This document shows positions 29,206 to 38,683 of a stretch of 64,000 nucleotides of DNA, piece by piece (the first letter of the stretch is position 1; each line of letters opens with the position of its first letter). The translations under genes were made by a program, and so were the position numbers. This DNA is from Mycobacterium sp. 155 (lineage in GTDB: Bacteria; Actinomycetota; Actinomycetes; Mycobacteriales; Mycobacteriaceae). The stretch spans positions 868,001-932,000 of the forward strand of contig NZ_KB892705.1 in the NCBI RefSeq assembly GCF_000373905.1, in the 5' to 3' direction. The notes under the pieces are model-generated. The model worked only from the letters and a program-made list of their open reading frames with translations. It was not told where the DNA came from and searched no databases.

Positions 29206-29818
29206 GGTGCAACAGTTCTGGGAAGACCACTACGGAGCCAAGGAGCGGATCTGGAGTGGGCGGGTCAACCAGCAGCTCGCGGCCATCGTCGCCGATCTAC
29301 CACCGGGGCGCGCGCTCGATCTGGGTTGTGGCGAAGGAGGTGACGCCATGTGGCTAGCCGAACGCGGTTGGCAGGTGGTGGGCGTCGACATCTCGCCGAC
29401 CGCACTGGAACGGGCGTCCGTAGACGCCGCGGAACGTGGGGTGGCAGAACGGATTTCGTTCGAACGCCACGACTTGTCCGAATCGCTTCCGGCCGGCCCG
29501 TTCGACCTCGTGTCGGCGAGCTTTCTGCAGTCCCCGCTGCCATGGGATCGGGCCCGGCTGCTGCGCCGTGCGGCCGAAGTGGTCGACCGCGGCGGCCGGC
29601 TGGTCATCGTCGATCACGGTGCCGCACCCCCGTGGGCACCCGCGCATGTGCATGAATTTCCGTTCCCCACCGCTGGCGAGGTTATCGACGAGTTGGATCT
29701 TCCTGCCGGCCAATGGCGGCGGCTCCAGGCGGACGCGGTCGAGCGTGAGGCCACCGGGCCCGACGGGCAGCACGGCATGCTCGTGGACAATGTGATCGTG
29801 CTGCGGCGCATGAGCTGA
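29192..29818 (+). CDS. Class I SAM-dependent methyltransferase
   Basis: A 208-residue methyltransferase. Motif I ALDLGCGEGGDAMWLAERGW is at about residues 35-54. The acidic residue ending strand 2 is in VVGVDISPTALERA, and motif IV is FDLVSASFLQSPLPW. The N-terminal FWEDHYGAKERIWSGRVN resembles tellurite-resistance or thiopurine-type methyltransferases (TehB-like), which suggests a small electrophile or metalloid substrate, by inference only. It overlaps the flavoprotein gene by 14 bases and would be co-induced with it. Confidence 0.87.
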   Translation: MSTPEVQQFWEDHYGAKERIWSGRVNQQLAAIVADLPPGRALDLGCGEGGDAMWLAERGWQVVGVDISPTALERASVDAAERGVAERISFERHDLSESLPAGPFDLVSASFLQSPLPWDRARLLRRAAEVVDRGGRLVIVDHGAAPPWAPAHVHEFPFPTAGEVIDELDLPAGQWRRLQADAVEREATGPDGQHGMLVDNVIVLRRMS

Positions 29819-29853
29819 GCCTGGTGTCGGGGGTTGCGGGTAGCATCGCTCAT

Positions 29854-31143
29854 ATGTTCGATATTACCGAGTTGGCGCAGGTCAGCCAGGATGCTGACGA
29901 GGCGGCGCTGCATCGGCGGATCGAGGAACTTGAGCGGACGAAGTCGGCGGCGGCTGCCGGACAGGCTCGGTGCGCAGTTTTGTTGGACGAGAAACGTCGC
30001 GCCGACGAGGCGGCCGCAGGAGTGCCGAGGGCCAAACGGGGTCGAGGGGTGGCCTCGGAGATTGCGCTGGCTCGTCACGATTCGCCGACGCGCGGCAGTC
30101 GACATCTCGGGTTCGCCAAGGCGCTGGTCTACGAGATGCCGCACACCCTGGGCGCGTTGGAGTCCGGTGCACTGTCGGAGTGGCGGGCCACGTTGATCGT
30201 GCGGGAGTCGGCATGCCTGACCGTGGAGGACCGGCGCGCCTTGGACGCCGAGATGTGTGGCGATGTCGCCCAGCTCGAAGGTATGGGGGACAAGCGGATT
30301 GAGGCGCAGGCCAAGACAATTGCCTATCGTCTGGATCCGCACGCCATCGTCGACCGGGCGGCGAAGGCGGCAGAAGATCGAACAGTCACGATCCGGCCGG
30401 CACCCGACGCCATGACGGTCGTGCGGGTGCTACTACCTGTGGCACAGGGCGTCGGTGTGTACGCAGCGTTGAAGCGTGCCGCCGACTCCACTTTCGACGA
30501 CCGAACCCGCGGTCAGGTAATGGCGGATACGGTGGTGGACCGCGTGACCGGCCACCCCGCTCAAATGCCCGAACCAGTCGCAGTCAATCTGATCATTTCC
30601 GATCAAACTCTGCTCGGTGACGACGACAGTCCGGCGGTGGTCGAAGGATACGGGCCCGTGCCTGCGGCAGTGGCTCGCTCCCTCGTGAGCGACGCGGTAA
30701 CCGACGAGCGGTCGCGGGCGACGCTGCGGCGGCTCTACCGGCATCCGAAGTCCGGTGCGTTGGTGGCGATGGAGTCACGGTCGCGGCTGTTCCCCAAGGG
30801 CCTGGCGAAATTCATCGGGTTGCGGGACCAGACCTGCCGAACCCCATACTGCGATGCGCCGATCCGGCACCGCGACCACGCACAGCCCCACGCCGGCGGC
30901 GGCCCGACCAGTGCCCTCAACGGCCTCGGTGAGTGTGAACGGTGCAATTACGTCAAGGAGTCACCGAGATGGAACGTGACCACCGATGACGAAAACGGTG
31001 TTCATACCGCTGAATTCGTGACTCCCACCGGTGCGTGCTACCGCTCGACCGCGCCGCCGCCACCGGGGCCCGTCGAGGTGTACGAAAGCGTGACCGAACT
31101 ACAGGTCGCGATCGAGTTCGCGCGGTGCGCACCGGCGGCCTAG
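29854..31143 (+). CDS. 13E12/DUF222-family protein with HNH endonuclease domain
   Basis: A 429-residue protein. The N-terminal DUF222 region contains the conserved RSRHLGFAKAL-like segment (SRHLGFAKALVYEMPHTL). A C-terminal HNH nuclease motif is at about residues 325-375: RDQTCRTPYCDAPIRHRDHAQ followed by GGGPTSALNG and CERCNYVKES. Mycobacteria carry many such 13E12-repeat genes, often viewed as mobile or homing-endonuclease remnants. The start is ATG 29854. It is intact. Its insertion between the methyltransferase gene and rnpB is probably lineage-specific. Confidence 0.88.
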   Translation: MFDITELAQVSQDADEAALHRRIEELERTKSAAAAGQARCAVLLDEKRRADEAAAGVPRAKRGRGVASEIALARHDSPTRGSRHLGFAKALVYEMPHTLGALESGALSEWRATLIVRESACLTVEDRRALDAEMCGDVAQLEGMGDKRIEAQAKTIAYRLDPHAIVDRAAKAAEDRTVTIRPAPDAMTVVRVLLPVAQGVGVYAALKRAADSTFDDRTRGQVMADTVVDRVTGHPAQMPEPVAVNLIISDQTLLGDDDSPAVVEGYGPVPAAVARSLVSDAVTDERSRATLRRLYRHPKSGALVAMESRSRLFPKGLAKFIGLRDQTCRTPYCDAPIRHRDHAQPHAGGGPTSALNGLGECERCNYVKESPRWNVTTDDENGVHTAEFVTPTGACYRSTAPPPPGPVEVYESVTELQVAIEFARCAPAA

Positions 31144-31196
31144 TCTCAACCACTGCGGATAATGGGCCGGTGGTACCTGTGGCATGGGGCTGAGGG

Positions 31197-31202
31197 TACG
31201 GT
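31197..31202 (+). promoter_or_regulatory. Probable -10 element for rnpB
   Basis: TACGGT six bases before the estimated RNA 5' end fits the TANNNT pattern. No clear -35 hexamer is visible. Confidence 0.4.
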
Positions 31203-31207
31203 GATCT

Positions 31208-31600
<393 letters not shown>

Positions 31601-31601
31601 A

Positions 31602-33086
31602 CTAGTGACGCTTGTGGACCGCCCTGTCGAGGCGCTTGAGCGCGTCGTCGAGCTGTGCGCGAGACTGCTGCGCGATGTCGTCCTCTAGCCGATACAGCAG
31701 ACCGTAGGTGAACGTGTCCTCGCCGGCGGTGTGCGCCGCCTCGGCCTGCGCGCTCAGGTGGGTTCGGCTGACCACGCTGTCTTGGTGGTCACCGAGCAAG
31801 GTCTGGATGACCTTGGCGCGCTCGGATACCTTGACGTCCCCCGTGGCCGCCGCAGTGTAGCGAAGCCGCTTGGCGCCCTTGCGGATCCGGTGCAGTGCCT
31901 CATTGTGGTCATCGTGTTCAGGGTCGCCAGCCTCGGCGGCTGCTTTGGCGGCTTTGCGGACTCGCTTGTAAGCCGAGTCGATGGTCAACGGGGCATGCTC
32001 TTCGCCCACTTCGGTCGGGGGCTGCGCGACCACGAGCTCCTCCAGCGTGTCGAGCAGCCGGAAGTAACGCTGTGAACGCATCGCGAGCAGTGCGCGTTTC
32101 CACCCCGCGGCGTAGCGCCGGTTGGCGCCGTCCACCAGCCGCTGCCGCACCGGACCGCGCACGAGTTCCGCGGGCAGCGCGTCGAGCGAGCGCTGATAGC
32201 GCTCGGCGAGCACCTCGGCGTCACGGGCCACGCCCAGTACGGCGGCCAGCTTGCGCAGCTCATCGAGGACCCAGCCGTCGTCGGCCAGCGGAAATGAGTC
32301 CTTGGACTCCTGCAGCAGGCTGCGGATCTTGCGCGTCGTCACCCGCATCTGGTGCACCGAGTCATAGGTGTCGGCGCGCACCGCGCGGTCCCACACCAGC
32401 AGCTGGTCGATCTGCTCGGCGATGGCGCGGTGGATCGGATCGGCCGGCGCGGCAGGCAGCTCGGCGGCCTCGCCCGCCGAGTCCAGCACCCGGGCCAGCT
32501 TGGACCCGTGCCCTGCGAGCTGGGCGCCGGCGTCGAACAAACGATGTGCCAACCGATCCAACAGGTCGGGTTCGGGCTGCTGCGTGAGCAGTTCCAGCTC
32601 CCACTCCCGCCACTGCTGTTCGTCGCCGTCTCCGGCGGAGGCGGTCACCTGGTCGTCGCAGAATTCCGCCAACGCGGTGTCGCCCTGCCCATAGAGGACG
32701 TCGATGTTGCGCCGGTTGGTGATCCGCGCGACCGGTCTAAGCGGCCTCTCCCGGACAATCGCCAGCACGATGTCGAGCAGCTCCTCGGGCACCGTGTCGT
32801 CGGAAAGGCCGAGTGGGGAATGCACCTCTGTACGGGCATCCGGGCCGGCGGGCAGTTTGAGATGCCAACCCGCGTCGGTGCCACCGGTCCTGCGGCGCAG
32901 CGTGATCCGGTGTGCGGCGAGGTCTCGGTTCGGAGTGTCGAAATATACGGCGTCGAGCAGCTGCTCGGGCACCCGCTCGACCCGCGCCACCAGCGACAAT
33001 CCAGCGAAGGAGGGTGCGACAGTGTGCTCGGTGACCTCGAATTTCCGCTCGACCTCGGTGTGGCGGGTCGGTTTTTTGGGGGCCAT
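31602..33086 (-). CDS. CYTH-CHAD domain protein
   Basis: A 494-residue protein. The N-terminal CYTH domain has the ExExK signature in HTEVERKFEV near residue 10, and R/K-lined strands such as ITLRRRTGG. The C-terminal CHAD domain at about residues 215-490 has repeated His/Arg helices: VHQMRVTTRKIRSLL and HRIRKGAKRLRYTA. CYTH domains bind triphosphates with metal, and CHAD domains bind polyphosphate, so a polyphosphate-linked role is plausible. ATG 33086 has GAAGGTGAAC ahead of it. Confidence 0.9.
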   Translation of the reverse strand: MAPKKPTRHTEVERKFEVTEHTVAPSFAGLSLVARVERVPEQLLDAVYFDTPNRDLAAHRITLRRRTGGTDAGWHLKLPAGPDARTEVHSPLGLSDDTVPEELLDIVLAIVRERPLRPVARITNRRNIDVLYGQGDTALAEFCDDQVTASAGDGDEQQWREWELELLTQQPEPDLLDRLAHRLFDAGAQLAGHGSKLARVLDSAGEAAELPAAPADPIHRAIAEQIDQLLVWDRAVRADTYDSVHQMRVTTRKIRSLLQESKDSFPLADDGWVLDELRKLAAVLGVARDAEVLAERYQRSLDALPAELVRGPVRQRLVDGANRRYAAGWKRALLAMRSQRYFRLLDTLEELVVAQPPTEVGEEHAPLTIDSAYKRVRKAAKAAAEAGDPEHDDHNEALHRIRKGAKRLRYTAAATGDVKVSERAKVIQTLLGDHQDSVVSRTHLSAQAEAAHTAGEDTFTYGLLYRLEDDIAQQSRAQLDDALKRLDRAVHKRH

Positions 33087-33149
33087 GTTCACCTTCGCTG
33101 TGCACCGGAATCGGATGCCATAAGCCTGCCACACCGCGCCCGAGAAAAA

Positions 33150-34019
33150 TCAGAAGCTGTGCTCTTCGGCCGGGAATACTCCCGCCGCCACCTCATCCGC
33201 GTATTGCGTTGCGGCACGGTGCAGTTCGCCACCGACATCACCAAATCGCTTGACGAACTTGGCGGTTTTGCCGCTGGTGAGCCCGGCCATGTCCTGCCAC
33301 ACCAACACCTGGGCGTCACAGTTGGGCCCCGCGCCGATGCCGACCGTGGGAATGGTCAGCTTGCCGGTGATCTGAGTCGCCAACTCTGCGGGCACCATCT
33401 CCAGCACCACGGCGATCGCGCCGGCCTCTGCCACCGCGATCGCGTCGTGGACGGTCTGATCACCCGCGTCGCCGCGGCCCTGCACCCGGAATCCGCCCAG
33501 CCCGTTGATACTTTGCGGAGTGAACCCGATGTGCGCGACCACTGGAATGCCGGCCTGCGACAGCGTCGAGATCTGCTCGGCCATCCGCTCGCCGCCCTCC
33601 AACTTCACGGCCTGGGCGCCGGTCTCCTTCATGAACCGGATCGCGGTGGCCAGCGCTTGCGCCGGGCCGCTCTCGTAGCTGCCGAAGGGCAGGTCGGCCA
33701 CCACCAACGCGTGCGGCGCACCTTTGACGACAGCGCGCACCAACGGGATCAGCTCGTCGATGGAAATCGGGATGGTGGTGTCATAGCCGTACACCACGTT
33801 TGCAGCAGAGTCGCCGACGAGCAGCACGGGGATGCCCGCCTCGTCGAAGACGCGTGCGCTGGAGTAGTCGTAGCAGGTGAGCATCGCCCACTTGTGGCCT
33901 TCGGACTTCCATTTCTGAAGCGTCAGAGTGCGGACCTTGGTGCGGATCGCGGTAGTAGACGTGGCGCGGGGCTTGTCTCCGGCGGAGTCGGCAGCACCGT
34001 ACACAGCTTGTTCAGACAT
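33150..34019 (-). CDS. panB: 3-methyl-2-oxobutanoate hydroxymethyltransferase (PanB)
   Basis: A 289-residue enzyme making ketopantoate from 2-ketoisovalerate and methylene-THF, the first committed step to pantothenate and CoA. Conserved pieces are [59 protein letters not shown] and [21 protein letters not shown] 34019 follows GAGGGACAACG. An upstream in-frame extension to 34235 lacks homology. The acceptor ketoacid also feeds IlvE in the branched-chain pathway. Confidence 0.95.
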   Translation of the reverse strand: MSEQAVYGAADSAGDKPRATSTTAIRTKVRTLTLQKWKSEGHKWAMLTCYDYSSARVFDEAGIPVLLVGDSAANVVYGYDTTIPISIDELIPLVRAVVKGAPHALVVADLPFGSYESGPAQALATAIRFMKETGAQAVKLEGGERMAEQISTLSQAGIPVVAHIGFTPQSINGLGGFRVQGRGDAGDQTVHDAIAVAEAGAIAVVLEMVPAELATQITGKLTIPTVGIGAGPNCDAQVLVWQDMAGLTSGKTAKFVKRFGDVGGELHRAATQYADEVAAGVFPAEEHSF

Positions 34020-34288
34020 CGTTGTCCCTCGTAACAGTCGGTTCGAATCCTCGAGGCCGCTGCGCGGTCCCCGGGTTCGTGTGACGTTTGTCAGTCTGCC
34101 ACCAGCGCCGACGAAGGTAAAAGGCGCCGCTGAGTGGATTTGCTCACAGCGGGCCGTCGGCTGAATCTCGACCACCCGGTGTAGGTGGAGGGGGGTCGGC
34201 GGCGCATCCACCTGTCCGAGTCGTTTGTGTGCCATTGAGCAGTGGGGCCAGCCTGCGACGATATGCCGTCATGGCAGCATGTGGTGCC

Positions 34289-35803
34289 ATGAAGGTCAGG
34301 TTCTCCGTCGGTGCACTGCTGGCGGTCGCGCTACTGGCGATCGCGGGCTGTACCCAGGTGATCGACGGTCGGCCCAGGGTCGCGATGCCCAGGCCGGGCA
34401 CGCCCGTGCAGTGGCTGCCGTGCTCGGCCGGGTCCGGCGACAACGTCAGCATCCCGGCGGGAGCCGAGTGCGGGCTGCTGTCGGTGCCGGTCGATTACAG
34501 CAAGCCCGATGGTGACGTCGCGTTGATCGCCATGATCCGATTCCCGGCCACCGGCCAGAAAATCGGCTCGCTGGTGATCAACCCGGGCGGCCCCGGTGAA
34601 TCCGGCGTGGAGTCCGCGGTGTCGCTGGTGCCGAGCCTGCCTCAGTCGGTGCGGGAACGGTTCGACCTCGTCGGGTTCGACCCGCGCGGGGTGAACTTGT
34701 CGAATCCGGCGCTGTGGTGCAACTCCGACGCCGACAACGACCGGATGAGAGCTGACCCGACGGTGGACTACACCCCGGAGGGAGTGGCGCATCTGGAGAG
34801 CGAGACCAAGGCGTTCGTCCAGCGCTGCGTCGACAAGATGGGCATCGACTTCCTGGCCAACGTCGGAACCCACAACGTCGCCAAAGATCTCGACGCCATC
34901 CGCGCCACGCTGGGGGACGACAAACTGACCTACCTTGGCTACTCGTACGGCACCCGGATCGGTTCGGAATACGCCGAGCAGTTCCCGCAGCGAGTCCGCG
35001 CCATGATTCTCGACGGCGCGGTCGACCCCAATGCCGATCCGGTGGAGGCCGACATTCGCCAGGCCGCGGCGTTCCAGAAGGCCTTCGACGATTACGCCGC
35101 CGATTGCGCCAAGAGCCCGGACTGCCCGCTGGGCACCGACCCGGCCAAGGCCACCGACGTCTACAAGAGCCTGGTCTACCCGCTGGTCGAACACCCGGCG
35201 AAGACCCGGGATCCGCGTGGCCTCGGCTACAGCGACGCCATCGTCGGCACCATCCTGCCGCTGTACTCACCGAACCTGTGGCGACACCTCACCGACGCGC
35301 TCACGGGCATCAAGAACGGCAACGGTGATCTCATGCTCGCCCTGGCCGACCTGTACATGGGTCGGGATGCCAAGGGGCACTATAACAATTCGACCGATGC
35401 CCGGGTGGCGGTCAACTGCGTGGACGAACCAGCGGTCACCGACCGGGCCACGGTCGTCGAGGAGGACCGTCGGCTGCGCGAGGTCGCCCCGTTCATGAGC
35501 TACGGCGAGTTCACCGGGCACGCCCCGCTGGGTACCTGTGCATTCTGGCCGGTACCGCCGACGAGCACACCGCACAAGATCTCTGTCCCGGGATTGCCTC
35601 CGGTGCTGGTGGTTTCGACGACCAACGACCCGGCCACGCCCTATCAGGCGGGGGTGGATCTCGCACAGCAACTCGGTGGCGGCCTGCTGACCTTCGACGG
35701 CACCCAGCACACCGTGGTGTTCCAGGGCGACAAGTGCGTCGATGACATCGCCGCGACCTATCTGATCGACGTGAAACTGCCGCCGCCGGACTCTCGCTGC
35801 TGA
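34289..35803 (+). CDS. caeA: Exported lipoprotein serine hydrolase, Hip1/CaeA family
   Basis: A 504-residue alpha/beta hydrolase anchored to the outer face of the membrane. Signal MKVRFSVGALLAVALLAIAG precedes Cys-21 in a clear lipobox. The catalytic Ser is in YLGYSYGTRIGSEYA, and the His in DGTQHTVVFQGD. The oxyanion loop LVINPGGPGESGVES is typical of the S33/tripeptidyl aminopeptidase group. Family knowledge: the M. tuberculosis orthologue Rv2224c cleaves GroEL2 and affects cell-envelope integrity. ATG 34271 six codons upstream is an alternative start. The 269-base gap upstream to panB holds no gene. Confidence 0.9.
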   Translation: MKVRFSVGALLAVALLAIAGCTQVIDGRPRVAMPRPGTPVQWLPCSAGSGDNVSIPAGAECGLLSVPVDYSKPDGDVALIAMIRFPATGQKIGSLVINPGGPGESGVESAVSLVPSLPQSVRERFDLVGFDPRGVNLSNPALWCNSDADNDRMRADPTVDYTPEGVAHLESETKAFVQRCVDKMGIDFLANVGTHNVAKDLDAIRATLGDDKLTYLGYSYGTRIGSEYAEQFPQRVRAMILDGAVDPNADPVEADIRQAAAFQKAFDDYAADCAKSPDCPLGTDPAKATDVYKSLVYPLVEHPAKTRDPRGLGYSDAIVGTILPLYSPNLWRHLTDALTGIKNGNGDLMLALADLYMGRDAKGHYNNSTDARVAVNCVDEPAVTDRATVVEEDRRLREVAPFMSYGEFTGHAPLGTCAFWPVPPTSTPHKISVPGLPPVLVVSTTNDPATPYQAGVDLAQQLGGGLLTFDGTQHTVVFQGDKCVDDIAATYLIDVKLPPPDSRC

Positions 35804-35887
35804 TCTTCAGGGCCTAGGTCACCGTAGGGTTGCCGATTGGTCTCCGCTCGGTGTCCGCCGCCGGTCGACCATCCGCGGTGTGGGAGC

Positions 35888-37405
35888 ATGTCAGCCGTGC
35901 GGTGGGTGGGAGCGATGCTGACAGTGATGCTCGCGGTCACCTGCCCCGTGGCCCATGCGACGCCCGATGGCGCGGCCGAGACACCGTACGGGCAGCCGCC
36001 CGTCTGGGGAAGTTGCGCACCGTGGGTAGACGCGTCGACCATCCCGACCGCGCAGTGCGGCACCGTCACGGTGCCTGTGGACTGGAACGATGCTGCGAAT
36101 CCGCAAGGCGCACAAGCACAATTGGCCGTGATCCGGATCCCCGCCAGCGGCGAGAAGATCGGCACGCTGATGGTGAACCCCGGAGGTCCGGGCGCATCGG
36201 CCGTCAACACGGTCGCCGGAATGGGTGCGGCGTTGGCCGACACCGACATCGGCCGCCGATTCGATCTGGTCGGATTCGACCCGCGCGGCGTCGGGCACTC
36301 CACCCCGCAGCTGCGGTGCCGCACCGACGCCGAGTTCGATGCCTACCGGCGCGAGCCGATGGTCGACTACAGCCCGGCCGGGGTGGCCCACATCGAAGGG
36401 CTGTACCGGCAGCTTGCCCAGCAGTGCCTCGATCGCATGGGGGCGCCGTTCCTGGCCAACATCGGCACCGCATCGACGGTGCTCGACATGGATGCCGTCC
36501 GCGCGGCGCTCGGTGAGCAGCAGATCAACTATCTCGGGTTCTCCTACGGGACCCAGCTGGGCGCGGCCTATGCCGCAAAGTTCGGCGATCGGGTGCGGAC
36601 CATGGTGCTCGACGGCGCCGTCGACTCGAGCCTGGACCCGATCACCAAGAACATCCGCCAGATGGCCGCTTTCCAAAAGGCCTTCGACGCCTATGCGGCC
36701 GACTGCGCGCAATCGTCCGGATGTCCGCTGGGCACCGACCCGACCCAGTTCGTCGCTCGCTACCACCAACTCGTCGATCCGCTGGTGGAGCATCCCGCGG
36801 CGACGTCGGACCCCCGTGGCCTGAGCTACCAGGACGCCACCACCGGGACCGGGAACGCGCTCTACTCGGCGCGGTACTGGCTCTACCTCACCAGCGGCCT
36901 GCTCGGGCTGCAGCGCGGCACCGACCCCGGCGACCTCCTAGTGCTCGCCGACGACTACCAGCACCGCGACAGTGCGGGTCACTACTCCAACCTGCAGGAC
37001 GCGTTCACCGCGATCCGCTGTGTCGACGCGCAATACCCGACCGATCCGGCGGTGTGGGCCGACGCCGACCGGCGCATCCGGGCGGTGGCACCGTTCCTGT
37101 CCTACGGCCAGTTCACCGGTTACGCGCCGCGCGACATCTGCGCGCTGTGGCCCGTGCCGCCGACATCGACACCGCATGCGTTGCACGGTCTCGGACCGGG
37201 ACGGATCGTCGTGGTATCGACGACGGGGGACCCGGCCACGCCGTATCAGGCCGGGGTCGACCTGGCGCGGCAACTCGACGCGGCGCTGGTGACCTTCAAC
37301 GGTTCCCAGCACACCGTGGTGTTCAACGGCAACGCCTGCGTGGACACGTCGGTGCTCCGCTTCTTCGTCGACCAGGTATCTCCGCCCAACGGGTTGCAGT
37401 GCTGA
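35888..37405 (+). CDS. Exported serine hydrolase, paralogue of the preceding gene
   Basis: A 505-residue secreted alpha/beta hydrolase strongly similar along its length to its neighbour. Shared segments are LMVNPGGPGASAVNT, FDLVGFDPRGVGHSTP, YLGFSYGTQLGAAYA (nucleophile Ser) and GSQHTVVFNG (His). It has a cleavable signal ending AHA rather than a lipobox, so it is released or retained in the envelope. The pair arose by tandem duplication, as Rv2223c/Rv2224c did. The start is ATG 35888, 84 bases after its neighbour. Confidence 0.9.
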   Translation: MSAVRWVGAMLTVMLAVTCPVAHATPDGAAETPYGQPPVWGSCAPWVDASTIPTAQCGTVTVPVDWNDAANPQGAQAQLAVIRIPASGEKIGTLMVNPGGPGASAVNTVAGMGAALADTDIGRRFDLVGFDPRGVGHSTPQLRCRTDAEFDAYRREPMVDYSPAGVAHIEGLYRQLAQQCLDRMGAPFLANIGTASTVLDMDAVRAALGEQQINYLGFSYGTQLGAAYAAKFGDRVRTMVLDGAVDSSLDPITKNIRQMAAFQKAFDAYAADCAQSSGCPLGTDPTQFVARYHQLVDPLVEHPAATSDPRGLSYQDATTGTGNALYSARYWLYLTSGLLGLQRGTDPGDLLVLADDYQHRDSAGHYSNLQDAFTAIRCVDAQYPTDPAVWADADRRIRAVAPFLSYGQFTGYAPRDICALWPVPPTSTPHALHGLGPGRIVVVSTTGDPATPYQAGVDLARQLDAALVTFNGSQHTVVFNGNACVDTSVLRFFVDQVSPPNGLQC

Positions 37406-37424
37406 GTGCCTGTCGTGGCGCCGA

Positions 37425-38600
37425 TCAGCTCGCGCGGTAGGTCACCATCTCGCGGGACAGCAGCCCGCGCAGCCGGGGTTCGCGGCTGCACGCCGCGGCG
37501 AATACCGTCAGCAATGCCCAGCTCGTCACTGCACTGAGCAGCACCAGCACAAACGCAGCCCAGTCGCCACCCACGAGCTCGTCAGCCGCGGTCTGCCTGG
37601 ACCACAGCCGCCAGTAGATCATCAGGTTCACCGTCAGGCCGACACCGTAAGACACTGCGAAGGAGAACAGGTAGGACCGCCAGGTGCCGTCATGCAGCCG
37701 TGCCGAGACCGGTTCCTGGCGCAGCGGGAACACCACCGACAGCACATTGCCGACACCCAGCCAGATGAACACCATGGTCAGCAGCTGATCGAACATCGCG
37801 ATCGGATTGCCCTCCTGGGTGGCCGTCAGCACCGCGATCACCGGAAGTCCGGCACCGATCACCATCGCCGCAATCGCTAGGTTCTTGGTGACCAGGATCC
37901 GCCAGATGCTGCCACCGTCAGACAGGGCGTGGCGTACCCGCTCGGCTTCGAAACACAGGGCATTCGTGCAGATGACGCTGCCGACGACGGCCGAGAACAG
38001 GTACAGCGTGAGCCGGCCGGCGTCGTAGCGGGTCCAGCCCGTCAGATGGTAGAAGCCGACCAGCCCCAGTGCCGTGCCCAGCGTGATGACGACCCGCAGC
38101 AGGACCGTGCGTGGCCGGTCGAACACGATGTGGCGCACCTCGGCACCTACGTCGCGGCGCAGACCGTGCAGCACCGGCCCGATGTCCCGGATCACCCCGA
38201 TCAGGCTGGCCTCCGGAATCACCCGATGCGCCAGCGCCACCTGTGTCACCGCTTCGGCAATCGCTGCGCGGGCCAGCCGTACCGCCACGACCACGTTGGC
38301 CGCGGCTTCCTCTGGAGTCGGTGTCAGCCCCCGGGTTGCCGACACGCCATGCGCGTAATCCTCGATGCGGGTGAGCCACTGCGGGCTGGCGCCGGCGGCG
38401 GCCACATCGCTTCGCGCGATCTGCGGCAGCAACGCCAGCTCGGTCGCCGCGCGCCTGGCCACCACCGCCAACGCGGCGTCGTCACCCCACTCGGCCGCGG
38501 TGGCCGCCGCGTCGACCTCGCGCAACGCCGCGGCCAGCGTCCGCAGCTCCTGCAAGGCTCCCAGCGATGGTTCCGGATGGGACGGGGAGTCGGTGCTCAT
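37425..38600 (-). CDS. Polytopic membrane protein of unknown function
   Basis: A 391-residue protein. The N-terminal ~175 residues are soluble, Ala-rich and helical. Six membrane segments follow, among them VLLRVVITLGTALGLVGF, LYLFSAVVGSVICTNALCF and FVLVLLSAVTSWALLTVF. The layout is reminiscent of ABC-2 type permeases, but no ATPase gene is nearby and no motif proves transport. It is convergent with the hydrolase paralogue and divergent from glnA2. I do not recognise the family. Confidence 0.75.
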   Translation of the reverse strand: MSTDSPSHPEPSLGALQELRTLAAALREVDAAATAAEWGDDAALAVVARRAATELALLPQIARSDVAAAGASPQWLTRIEDYAHGVSATRGLTPTPEEAAANVVVAVRLARAAIAEAVTQVALAHRVIPEASLIGVIRDIGPVLHGLRRDVGAEVRHIVFDRPRTVLLRVVITLGTALGLVGFYHLTGWTRYDAGRLTLYLFSAVVGSVICTNALCFEAERVRHALSDGGSIWRILVTKNLAIAAMVIGAGLPVIAVLTATQEGNPIAMFDQLLTMVFIWLGVGNVLSVVFPLRQEPVSARLHDGTWRSYLFSFAVSYGVGLTVNLMIYWRLWSRQTAADELVGGDWAAFVLVLLSAVTSWALLTVFAAACSREPRLRGLLSREMVTYRAS

Positions 38601-38645
38601 GACATCACTGAATCACGTCCGGTTCTGTGCAACCGTTTTAACTGC

Positions 38646-38677
38646 GTAACACAGATTTAACAGCTAGTGCCTACGCT
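38646..38677 (+). promoter_or_regulatory. glnA2 promoter with possible GlnR half-site
   Basis: TACGCT (38672-38677) is a -10-like hexamer seven bases before the glnA2 ATG, so transcription may be leaderless. GTAAC-ACAGAT-TTAAC (38646-38661) fits one AC-n9-AC half of a mycobacterial GlnR site, but the second half is not convincing. Confidence 0.3.
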
Positions 38678-38683
38678 GCGGTC

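Noticed and set aside
32352..34034. 560-codon plus-strand frame across CYTH-CHAD and panB
   Set aside because: Antisense to two well-supported genes and without any domain signature.
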